Origin: Pseudomonadota bacterium
Lineage (GTDB): Bacteria > Myxococcota_A > Bradymonadia > UBA4248
Length of the DNA stretch: 36,929 bases
Reading direction: 5' to 3'
NCBI GenBank assembly: GCA_017441205.1
Contig: JAFRYG010000064.1
Span: forward strand, 1 to 36,929
Shown here: piece after piece, positions 8,413 to 15,905 of the stretch
How the letters are laid out: each line of letters starts with the position of its first letter
Position numbering within the stretch: position 1 is the first letter of the stretch
Notes under the pieces: model-generated
Database searches by the model: none
Seen by the model: only the letters and a program-made list of their open reading frames with translations
Told to the model about the DNA's origin: nothing
Program-made: the position numbers and the translations under genes

Positions 8413-9921
8413 TTAATTGGCCTTGATAAATGCCGCAATATCGTCGATGACCTCGGTTCTCACGTGCTTGGTTGGGGTATAATCCTCGAAGATCGTACTC
8501 ACTTTCGTATTCGTCGACTCCGTCATCAGATGATTGGTTTTGGGATACAAGTGCGAAACCATTTTGGGATTATCTTTCAGGATTTCCTTATAGGCTGTAA
8601 AATCTTTATCTGCATAAACCTGCATATCATTTTCGCCCTGAAGCAATAAGATCGGCATCCGCAGTTCAGTATAGTAAGACTTGTCCTGATGTTTTCTCAG
8701 GGATTTATAATAATAAGCCGGCACACCAAAAATCGGCGTTTCATCTGCGACTTTATCAAGATCTTTGGTGCTGGCAATCGCACCATCGATCATATCCTGC
8801 AATTGTTTAATCTGCGCTTCGGCTTCCTTGAGTTCCTCAGGAGATGCTGTTGCTTTGGTTTCTTCGAGGGTTCGTACATTCTGTTCGATTTGCACATCAA
8901 GTATATCCCTGGGTGTACCGGCCACCGATATAACACCGCTCAATGTCGGGTTTTCTTTGGCAATTACAGGTACAATCATGCCTCCAAGTGAGTGACCGAG
9001 TACAAATATCTTTTCGGTGTTGATATCTGTTCTGGTGCGAAGCAATGCAATTGCAGCATTTGCATCATCGATGGTTTCTTCGCGGATACCAAACCGATTG
9101 ATATCTGCGGGTTTCCAGTTTGGAGATGCCGTTCGCTTGGTATATCTCAGTGTGGCAATGCCGCGTTCGCCCAGACCATAAGCAATATCTTTAAAGGGGG
9201 CTGCGCCCAGAATCGTTTCGTTCTTATCATGAGGTCCGGAACCGTGCACCAAAATCACGACGGGCGGTTTCTCGACGCCTTTGGGCAAAGTAAGGAAAGC
9301 ATCGAGTGTCGGACCGCCGGCAGCCTGAACCTGAACTTCAGTTTCGCTGTACTTATCTGTCGAAACCGGACCGTCATTGGGTTTTATACTATCTATTTTG
9401 GCGACTTCACCATCTGCACCGGGCGTTGGAAATGCGTTTTCTTCTCCAAACTTAAAGCTAAGCCCATTAATTTTATGATCCTTGTCAAAACTGATGCGCA
9501 TCACGAGCGTCTGACGTTCATACTTATCCACGACATCATAAACCATGAATCCTTGCAATTCAGCTTGTCCTGTGCGCTGATACGAGACGAACTCGCCCAA
9601 GATGCCGTATAGCTGCGCCATTGTAGCTTTGAGCGCTTCAAGTGACATCAATTCCTGCATCTGCGCATCAAACTGCTGATACACACGTTCAATTTCACCA
9701 TTGCGCAAACAGGCCGCAATCTCTTCGGGCGTTGTGCAATTGCTTGCTTGTTTTTCCGGCGCATTCGCTTCCGGCGCATTCGCTTCCGGCGCATTCGTTT
9801 CCGGCGTATTCACATTCTCCTCCAACTGCTTAGCAGGCTGTTTATGACTGCATCCCGGCAGCATGAACAGAAGCGCTGCCAGAGTAAAACCGATCACTAC
9901 ACTATTTCGTCGAATAACCAT
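8413..9921 (-). CDS. Lipoprotein alpha/beta hydrolase (DUF3887-like N-terminus), copy 1
   Basis: This 502-residue lipoprotein has a hydrophobic signal ending LLFMLPGC (lipobox, Cys24). A Pro/Glu/Asn linker holds repeats of the unit NAPEA. A small domain (about 60-190) resembles DUF3887, and an alpha/beta-hydrolase domain follows. The catalytic residues visible are Ser311 in GHSLGG, Asp432 in GENDMQV and His464 in TNHLMTE, with an oxyanion-type VHGSGP upstream. It should hydrolyse an ester or amide at the outer membrane or in the periplasm; the substrate is unknown. The start has AAGGAG five bases upstream. A close paralogue is at 13499-14983, and their downstream flanks also match. Confidence 0.88.
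   Translation of the reverse strand: MVIRRNSVVIGFTLAALLFMLPGCSHKQPAKQLEENVNTPETNAPEANAPEANAPEKQASNCTTPEEIAACLRNGEIERVYQQFDAQMQELMSLEALKATMAQLYGILGEFVSYQRTGQAELQGFMVYDVVDKYERQTLVMRISFDKDHKINGLSFKFGEENAFPTPGADGEVAKIDSIKPNDGPVSTDKYSETEVQVQAAGGPTLDAFLTLPKGVEKPPVVILVHGSGPHDKNETILGAAPFKDIAYGLGERGIATLRYTKRTASPNWKPADINRFGIREETIDDANAAIALLRTRTDINTEKIFVLGHSLGGMIVPVIAKENPTLSGVISVAGTPRDILDVQIEQNVRTLEETKATASPEELKEAEAQIKQLQDMIDGAIASTKDLDKVADETPIFGVPAYYYKSLRKHQDKSYYTELRMPILLLQGENDMQVYADKDFTAYKEILKDNPKMVSHLYPKTNHLMTESTNTKVSTIFEDYTPTKHVRTEVIDDIAAFIKAN
9754..9813 (-). repeat. 15 bp in-frame tandem repeat (four units)
   Basis: Four consecutive 15 bp units (plus-strand form TTCCGGCGCATTCGC with variants) encode the five-residue unit NAPEA in the linker just after the lipobox. 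The paralogous gene has only two units, at 14843-14872. The repeat keeps the reading frame, so copy number changes only linker length. Confidence 0.85.
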
Positions 9922-10012
9922 ATCACTCCTTCTGTCATAATCACTGACGTCAAAGCCATAATTCTGACTGATTCCACAAATTTCACTTTTGCCGTATGAC
10001 CATTATCCGGTT

Positions 10013-12676
10013 CTACTTCAAGGATTTATTCACAATCGCACTGTTAAATGCTTCATTGTACATATCCGTGTATTTATAGCAGTTTCCGCCTGTATTGACA
10101 TTGTTCGGACAATCGCTCTTTTCGTTTGTTGGTTTTGTGGATTTTTCGGAATAATAATCAAAGACATTATCCATCCGAATCAGGAAAGAAGCATTACTCG
10201 TCGTATTAACCCATCCGCTTTTGATAAACTCAGCTATTGTATACTTTGTCAGCTTGTTGCCGCTTCGGTTTCCCGTTGCCTCCCCGACTTCAATATGGGT
10301 CAAAGCTCCGCTGGAATTGCGTTTAATGCCAATAATCATGGCAACATGCCCATTTTTATAGAGATCATTTTGTTTATCCGTGTATGCGCCTAACCACAAC
10401 AGATCCCCGGCTTTGACCTCTTTTAATTTCTTTTGGAGATTAGATTCAGATATATTGTTGAGTTTAATAAAATCCGAGTCATTCAAACGGTTGAGTTTTT
10501 TGTAAGCCGATGTCAATCCGTTATTCATGTTTGACCAGGCATATTTGTTGTCTTTATTATTGACAATATTTTCACACCTATAATTTCTCAATACTTTCCC
10601 GTTGGGTTTACAGGCACCGGACTTTGCAAACATCAGTGTTTTCCAGTCACCCAGTCCCAGCTGGCCATTCCGGAATGCCCATGTCACGAAACCGGAACAC
10701 TCCAGACCATTATAAGGATATTCATCCGATGCATTACATCCCTTCGCACTGGCGACACAGGAATAGGCAGCCCCCCAGGGCACGACGTTTTCCCTCAATA
10801 TATTGCTTTTTGCATGACTCGTTGCAGAATTATATACATTCGATGTCAGATTCAATCCCATTATCCCGATTTCCGAGAGTTTGGATTTTTTCGAATCATG
10901 AATATTGAATACATAATGACTGAGTGCCTTTATTGTATTATTCAGGGCACCGGAATAATAGGGGATATCGTATGGGAACTGCAGGATCAAAAAACGGGCA
11001 GCTGCAACAACGCTTGCGCGCGTTCCATAATATTTGCCATCGTCCCCCTGGAGCATGTGGGGACGAATGTAATTCACAAACATATCATTATCGATGACCT
11101 TTAACTCTTCCTCCGTAAATATCTGCTTACCGTAAGGATTGGCTGGACCATACTTTGTCTCAATCCCCCCAAGATTGGCCTTTAACTCATTATCCGATTC
11201 CTTGTTGCCCGGATAATTCTTGACATGATGTCCCGGAGCATAACCATTTTTATATACGAGACTGCTCAACTGGACAAAACCATCCATATCGAAATAAGGC
11301 TTGAGCGTAAGCGTAGCTTCTGCTTTGGCTTTGGCATCATTCTCGACGGTCACGGTCATTGTCGTCAAATGCCGGCTATGCCCCACGAACTGAACCGTTT
11401 CGGTTTTCTTTGCTTTATCCTTAACGATGCATTCACTCAGTTTTTTCGATACGGTTCCATCGTTCTTCCGGCACCGCAAACCAGACAGATCTTGATCAGC
11501 GGCCTTGCCGTTGACTTTCCAGACGAGATCCGATTCATTCGAATTGGTCGCCACCATCTTTTCAGATACCGAACTCAGCATAACATCCAGATTGGCGGGG
11601 TTGATCGATATCGCCATTGCTTTGCAGGTACCATCGACACATGTTTCCCCTGACTTGCAGCTCACCTTTGCACAGGGATCAATCGGTTTGCAGGCTCCAT
11701 TGCTGCACTGCTCATTCTCTTTACAAATGGAATCGCCGCACTTACACACACCATGATCGCAGGATTCGTCAGCAGCGCAAGCACTGCATGACTCATCTTC
11801 CTTCTTTTGACAAACCCCATGTTCATCACAATATTCCGTCGATTCATCACAGGCGGGATTACATCCGGATGCCGGCGGTTCTTTGGGGACGCATGTTCCG
11901 TCTTCACAGATATCATTCTCGCTGCATGCAGGTTCGCACTCGACCGGCTTATCTTCCTCACCGGGGGGATCTTCCAGATCATCTTCACAAGAACCTGCCT
12001 TACAGATCTGATGTTCTGTACACTTGCTTTCACCACACAGACATTCCCCCTCAACGCATGTCTCATCGGCATTGCAGGAACCGTTGCAGGGATCACCGGT
12101 TTCAGGTGTTTCGCAGTCGTCACCGGTACATGTTTCCTCTGCTTTTTCGCATGTTCCGGCATTGCAAGTTTCGTCGGCCTTGCAAATCATATCACCGCAT
12201 CTGCACTCACCCTCAACACAGGTCTCACCCGTTCGGCATTTGCCATCGCATTTGGCATCAGGCTTTTCGCAGTCATCGCCGACGCATGAAACGTCTGGTT
12301 TCTCGCATACCCCTGCTTTGCAGATCTCTCCTTCATCACATTTCTTTCCCCCGCATCTGCACTCACCGTCTACACATGTTTCATCCAGACTGCATTTTCC
12401 ATCGCAGGAATCGCCGGTCTCAGGCACGCGGCAATCGTCGCCGGTGCATTCATCATCCCTTTTAGTACACTTGCCGGATTTACAGATTTCGTCGCCGTCA
12501 CAGACCGAACCGCCGCACTGGCAAACCCCATCGACGCAGACAGAGCCATTTGTACAGTCTGAACCGCATGTCTGGTCACCGGATGAAGGCGTTTCGGCGG
12601 ACGTATCTTCATTACATCCTGCAATACAAAACAAACTGAATGCCATCAGCAATGAAACAGAGAGATGCTTTTTCAT
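10013..12676 (-). CDS. Giant Cys-rich lipoprotein with NlpC/P60-like C-terminal domain
   Basis: The start chosen is the ATG at 12676, preceded by AGAGG. A longer reading from 12703 would place nine extra residues before a normal lipoprotein signal (MKKHL ... IAGC). The 887-residue product has about 300 residues of repeated cysteine motifs (C.GD.C, ETCVEGECRCG, ICKAG.CE), presumably a disulfide-bonded stalk. An Ig-like segment with few cysteines follows. The C-terminal half contains ECSGFVTWAF (Cys660) and GHVAMIIG (His777), the spacing and wording expected of a papain-like NlpC/P60 or CHAP peptidoglycan hydrolase or amidase. It would sit on the cell surface or in the periplasm. A TTGAAT-N16-TAGAAT promoter lies upstream. 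Enzymatic assignment is by motif only. Confidence 0.8.
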   Translation of the reverse strand: MKKHLSVSLLMAFSLFCIAGCNEDTSAETPSSGDQTCGSDCTNGSVCVDGVCQCGGSVCDGDEICKSGKCTKRDDECTGDDCRVPETGDSCDGKCSLDETCVDGECRCGGKKCDEGEICKAGVCEKPDVSCVGDDCEKPDAKCDGKCRTGETCVEGECRCGDMICKADETCNAGTCEKAEETCTGDDCETPETGDPCNGSCNADETCVEGECLCGESKCTEHQICKAGSCEDDLEDPPGEEDKPVECEPACSENDICEDGTCVPKEPPASGCNPACDESTEYCDEHGVCQKKEDESCSACAADESCDHGVCKCGDSICKENEQCSNGACKPIDPCAKVSCKSGETCVDGTCKAMAISINPANLDVMLSSVSEKMVATNSNESDLVWKVNGKAADQDLSGLRCRKNDGTVSKKLSECIVKDKAKKTETVQFVGHSRHLTTMTVTVENDAKAKAEATLTLKPYFDMDGFVQLSSLVYKNGYAPGHHVKNYPGNKESDNELKANLGGIETKYGPANPYGKQIFTEEELKVIDNDMFVNYIRPHMLQGDDGKYYGTRASVVAAARFLILQFPYDIPYYSGALNNTIKALSHYVFNIHDSKKSKLSEIGIMGLNLTSNVYNSATSHAKSNILRENVVPWGAAYSCVASAKGCNASDEYPYNGLECSGFVTWAFRNGQLGLGDWKTLMFAKSGACKPNGKVLRNYRCENIVNNKDNKYAWSNMNNGLTSAYKKLNRLNDSDFIKLNNISESNLQKKLKEVKAGDLLWLGAYTDKQNDLYKNGHVAMIIGIKRNSSGALTHIEVGEATGNRSGNKLTKYTIAEFIKSGWVNTTSNASFLIRMDNVFDYYSEKSTKPTNEKSDCPNNVNTGGNCYKYTDMYNEAFNSAIVNKSLK

Positions 12677-12744
12677 ATCGGCCTCTTTTAAAGTGAAAAC
12701 CAACTATCAGAGTGAACAAAACAGCTTACATTCACCTATTCGGC

Positions 12745-12772
12745 ATTCTATCTCATAATTATTTTAATTCAA
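12745..12772 (-). promoter_or_regulatory. Candidate sigma70 promoter for the Cys-rich NlpC/P60 lipoprotein
   Basis: On the minus strand a -35 box TTGAAT (12767-12772) is separated by 16 bases from a -10 box TAGAAT (12745-12750), about 70 bp before the ATG at 12676. The same -35 sequence occurs in the promoter of the 33834-35939 lipoprotein. Confidence 0.55.
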
Positions 12773-12791
12773 GTAAATGCCGGTTTAGAAG

Positions 12792-12892
12792 GAGACGTCT
12801 CTGGGACACGTCTCTGTTCGCTATGGGCGGCCAAATAACCGCTATGTGATCGCCTGCAAGCCACCAACGCGTGCGTATGCGCAAAGCGCACA
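12792..12892. repeat. Degraded composite repeat (CGTCTCT palindrome plus hairpins)
   Basis: GAGACGTCTC and GGACACGTCTCT precede TTCGCTATGGGCGG, which matches the start of the 2700 unit but has lost its GCCCATAC partner. Further on, G-TATGCGC-aaa-GCGCACA (12875-12892) is a hairpin in the minus orientation with a weak outer stem. The block reads as a decayed or recombined member of the dispersed family. Confidence 0.5.
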
Positions 12893-12900
12893 AGCGAGCA

Positions 12901-13395
12901 TGTATCTTTTTGAGAAGCTCAAGATCATACAGACATCAACTTCAAGACGTACCTGAACGCCTTTAACGTCATTCACATCGACGTGAACGGATGCTATTCA
13001 AACTCGAACAACTACGAGGATATTGTGCTGTCGTTCAGGCGATGACTGATAGACAATATGGTAATTACTGGACCAAAACCGGTTCCTGTGATTCGATAAA
13101 ATATATATATCGATACATTTAAAAGCATCAAGGATGATGTCAAAGCCATGATTGCAGGAGGACGCATTTAGGCTTACGACAACAATACAAAACAGTGTTA
13201 TATACCGAACAATGAGATCCATTCGGAGTGGATCTATGCTATCGAAGATGATCCCGATTATGATAAAGCCATAGAAGCAGATGTCAATAAAACATGTAAC
13301 GACAATGAAAATATACTTGAACAAACAATCCGGCAATCATTCAAATTCTAAAGGAATCCGGTGCCAAAGACGAATCAAATGCTGATAATTAATAC
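12901..13395 (+). pseudogene. Decayed AAA-ATPase/PD-(D/E)XK nuclease family gene (DUF1703-type)
   Basis: Translated fragments on the plus strand match the AAA-ATPase-like family whose members end in a PD-(D/E)XK nuclease domain. LFEKLKII in one frame is followed after a frameshift by DINFKTYLNAFNVIHIDV (from 12932), the usual N-terminal region. Further fragments then resemble the family's middle: FKSIKDDVKAMIAGG and AYDNNTKQCYIPNNEIHSEW. In-frame stops lie at 13043, about 13100 and about 13169, and another frameshift lies near 13345. Most of the ~550-residue protein is missing. No intact copy is in the window. Family assignment is by recalled motif wording, so it is moderately sure; the disruption itself is plain. 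Confidence 0.6.
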
Positions 13396-13412
13396 TTGTA
13401 TTTAATATAAAT

Positions 13413-13444
13413 GCTCGCCTATGTGCGCTGCACATACGGCGAGC
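13413..13444 (+). repeat. Bulged stem-loop element (copy of 8326-8359)
   Basis: The outer stem is GCTCGCC/GGCGAGC, the inner stem TATGTGC/GCACATA, the loop GCT, and the unpaired C is at 13437. It is part of the larger duplication that includes the downstream hydrolase gene. It follows the pseudogene in the same orientation. Confidence 0.8.
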
Positions 13445-13498
13445 GATTGTTTTGGGGGAATGACAATCAAGCGGAATACATCCTTACGGCACAAGAAT

Positions 13499-14983
13499 TT
13501 AATTGGCCTTGATAAATGCCGCAATATCGTCGATGACCTCGGTTCTCACATGCTTGATTGGGGCATAATCCAGGCTGAGCGTACTCACTTTTGTATTCGT
13601 CGACTCCGTCATCAGATGATTGGTCTGAGGATACAAGTGTGAGACCATTTTGGGATTATCTTTTAAGATTTCCTTATAGGCTGCAAAATCTTTGTCCGCA
13701 TAAACCTGCATATCATTTTCGCCCTGCAGCAATAAAATCGGCATACGCAATTCGGTATAATAAGACTTGTCCTGATACTTTCTCATGGATTTATAATAAT
13801 AAGCAGGAACACCAAATATCAGCTTTTCATCCGGAACTTGTTCAAGCTCTTTGGATAAGGCAACCGTGCTGTCAATCGTCTCCTGAAGCAGCTTGATTTG
13901 TTCTTCGGCTTCCTTGAGTTCCTCGGGCGATGCGGTCACTTTGATTTCTTCGAGTACTCGCACATTTTGTTCGATTTGCACTTCAAGGATATCCCTCGGT
14001 GTACCAGCCATCGCTATAACACCGCTCAATGTCGGGTTTTCTTTGGCAATGACAGGTACGATTGAGCCCCCAAGAGAATGACCAAGTACAAATATCTTTT
14101 CAGGATTGATATCTGTTCTGGCGCGAAGCAATGCAATGGCTGCATTTGCGTCATCGAGAGTTTCTTCCTTGACTCCGAATCGAATAAAATCTGCGGGTTT
14201 CCAGTTTGGAGATCCCGTTCGCTTGGTATACCGCAGCGATGCAATGCCGCGCTCGGCCAGACCATGCGCAATATCCTTAAATGGTGCAGCCCCCATGTTC
14301 GTTTCATTCTTATCGCTGGGGCCAGAACCATGAACAAAAATCACGACGGGAGGTTTGTCGACGCCTTTGGGCAAAGTAAGGAAGGCATCTAGTGCCGGAC
14401 CGCCGGCAGCCTGAACCTGAACTTCAGTTTCGCTGTACTTATCTGTCGAAACCGGACCTTCCTCCGTTTTCTTTAAACTGTCTGCATTGGCAGCCTCTCC
14501 ATTCGCACCGGGCGTTGGAAGTGCATTTTCTTCGCCCAGCATTATCTGAAGCCCATTGATTTTCTTTTCCTTGTCAAAACTAATGCGCGTTACGACCACC
14601 TGATGTTCATATTTATCCACAACATCATATATCATCATCCCCTGCACTTCACCCTGACCTGTGCGCTGGTACGAAACGAACTCACCTATTACAGCACGCA
14701 GCTGCACCATTGAAGATTTGAGTGTTTCGATTGTCATATTTTTCTGCATCCTCGCATCAAACTGCTGATACACACATTCAACTTCACCACTGCGCAAACA
14801 GGCCGCAATTTCTTCGGGCGTTGTGCAATTGCTTACTTGTTTTTCCGGCGCATTCGCTTCCGGCGTATTCACATTCTCCTCCACCTGCTTAACTGGTTGT
14901 TTATGACTGCATCCATATTGCATGAACAAAAGCGCCATCATAGCGAGAACAATCACCACTGAAATCTTTTGTCGGCTTAACAT
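13499..14983 (-). CDS. Lipoprotein alpha/beta hydrolase (DUF3887-like N-terminus), copy 2
   Basis: This 494-residue paralogue of the 8413-9921 protein has the same architecture: lipobox (MQYGC), short NTPEANAPEK linker with two repeat units, DUF3887-like domain and alpha/beta hydrolase. Ser303 lies in GHSLGG, with GENDMQV and TNHLMTE downstream. The ATG at 14983 has AGGAG five bases upstream. A GTG two codons earlier overlaps that site and is less likely. Long stretches are identical to copy 1, including the last ~50 residues and ~85 bp of downstream DNA. The N-terminal domain and the part before the Asp/His residues differ most. Both copies keep the catalytic triad, so both may be functional. 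Confidence 0.88.
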   Translation of the reverse strand: MLSRQKISVVIVLAMMALLFMQYGCSHKQPVKQVEENVNTPEANAPEKQVSNCTTPEEIAACLRSGEVECVYQQFDARMQKNMTIETLKSSMVQLRAVIGEFVSYQRTGQGEVQGMMIYDVVDKYEHQVVVTRISFDKEKKINGLQIMLGEENALPTPGANGEAANADSLKKTEEGPVSTDKYSETEVQVQAAGGPALDAFLTLPKGVDKPPVVIFVHGSGPSDKNETNMGAAPFKDIAHGLAERGIASLRYTKRTGSPNWKPADFIRFGVKEETLDDANAAIALLRARTDINPEKIFVLGHSLGGSIVPVIAKENPTLSGVIAMAGTPRDILEVQIEQNVRVLEEIKVTASPEELKEAEEQIKLLQETIDSTVALSKELEQVPDEKLIFGVPAYYYKSMRKYQDKSYYTELRMPILLLQGENDMQVYADKDFAAYKEILKDNPKMVSHLYPQTNHLMTESTNTKVSTLSLDYAPIKHVRTEVIDDIAAFIKAN

Positions 14984-15055
14984 ACGCACTCCTGAGCAAA
15001 TTATTTGTGGGAACTACGCTTACCTCTGTGGTTCAGCATAAAGAATCTGAATTGG

Positions 15056-15084
15056 TTTATACAAAATGCAGTTGGTATCAACAA
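15056..15084 (-). promoter_or_regulatory. Candidate sigma70 promoter for hydrolase copy 2
   Basis: On the minus strand, TTGTTG (15079-15084) is followed after 17 bases by TATAAA (15056-15061), about 75 bp upstream of the ATG at 14983. The -35 match is poor and the -10 match is good. Confidence 0.4.
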
Positions 15085-15215
15085 TATATTATATGTAAAG
15101 TTTTGTATATTTATTGCGGATACAACCCCCGAATTCATGCCCATTAAGCCTGCAAAAACGCAAATACATTCAACCGTATTATACCGCAGTTTTCATGTGT
15201 TCAGCAGATATCGCA

Positions 15216-15340
15216 GCCGCCCGCGTATGCGCGCAAACCGCAGGTTGAGCACATAGCGAGCGGCAAGGCGGCTGTATGGGCGAACGCAGATCGCCCATAG
15301 GCCGCCAACGCGTGCCGTATGCGCAAAGCGCACAGGCGGG
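15216..15340 (-). repeat. Cluster of three bulged stem-loops
   Basis: Three hairpins follow one another in minus orientation. At 15216-15264 the outer stem GCCGCCCGC/GCGAGCGGC (one mismatch) surrounds TATGCGC/GCACATA (one mismatch). At 15267-15306 GGCGGCT/GGCCGCC surrounds TATGGGCGA/TCGCCCATA. At 15311-15340 a weaker outer stem surrounds TATGCGC/GCGCACA. Each has one unpaired G next to TAT, the complement of the unpaired C in plus-oriented copies. They lie in a divergent promoter region, unlike most copies, which lie downstream of genes. Confidence 0.7.
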
Positions 15341-15501
15341 CAAACACAAAATAATCTCCATGACACGCGCAGATATGTTATGCTGCGAGCGGTGTATTGT
15401 ATCGTTGCCTTTATGTCAAAAGGCGATGCCCAGACTGCAGCCGTTGTCATGGTTGAGTTAAAAGCCCGCCGATGACAGCGTTGAACCAACAGGAGAATAA
15501 A

Positions 15502-15879
15502 ATGCGCAAGATTATCCTGATTTTGGCAGCAATAGGATTGGTGATTTCCGCATGTGAAAGTGACAATTGGAGCTATGACAAAACGGAGTGTATCAAATAC
15601 TGCGACGCCACTTCGTGCAATCCGGCAACAGCAGATCGTGAAGAATGCCTTGAAGAATGCCACAGTGATTACAATGAATATGAGCCCCATGGCTGCTGGA
15701 ATGATCGACTCGAATATATGCGATGCATGTACAACAAAACCTGTGAACAGCAAAAAGCAGATTCTGATGCATATTCTGCATGTACAAAACAGAAGGAATT
15801 TTATGAGTGTTATGATTCTGCCGAATGCCCTCCCAAGGCCTATGGTGTATATGGATGCATGGGTATCATCATCGATTAG
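15502..15879 (+). CDS. Small Cys-rich lipoprotein
   Basis: This 125-residue protein has a lipoprotein signal ending GLVISAC (Cys18). The mature part holds 12 further cysteines in spacings such as C.KYC....C, EEC..EC and MRCMYNKTC. Even cysteine number and export suggest disulfides. I recognise no family. The start at 15502 has AGGAG seven bases upstream; an earlier in-frame ATG at 15472 lacks one and would push the signal peptide inward. It ends 26 bp before the kinase-Sel1 gene, so the two are probably co-transcribed and may act together, for example as surface partner and kinase. That link is inference. Confidence 0.75.
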   Translation: MRKIILILAAIGLVISACESDNWSYDKTECIKYCDATSCNPATADREECLEECHSDYNEYEPHGCWNDRLEYMRCMYNKTCEQQKADSDAYSACTKQKEFYECYDSAECPPKAYGVYGCMGIIID

Positions 15880-15905
15880 AAACAAGCATATACCGCGGTT
15901 TAATC

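Larger units (their letters stand above)
14984..15501. other. Divergent intergenic region, 518 bp
   Basis: This gap separates the minus-strand hydrolase copy 2 from the plus-strand small lipoprotein. It holds a candidate minus-strand promoter at 15056-15084 and a cluster of three stem-loops at 15216-15340. Short reading frames here lack ribosome sites and overlap the hairpins. I see no supported gene. Confidence 0.6.

Noticed and set aside
11617-12465. Plus-strand reading frame of 282 codons rich in His, Arg and Cys
   Set aside because: It is the antisense of the cysteine repeats of the minus-strand lipoprotein; its composition follows from the repeat.
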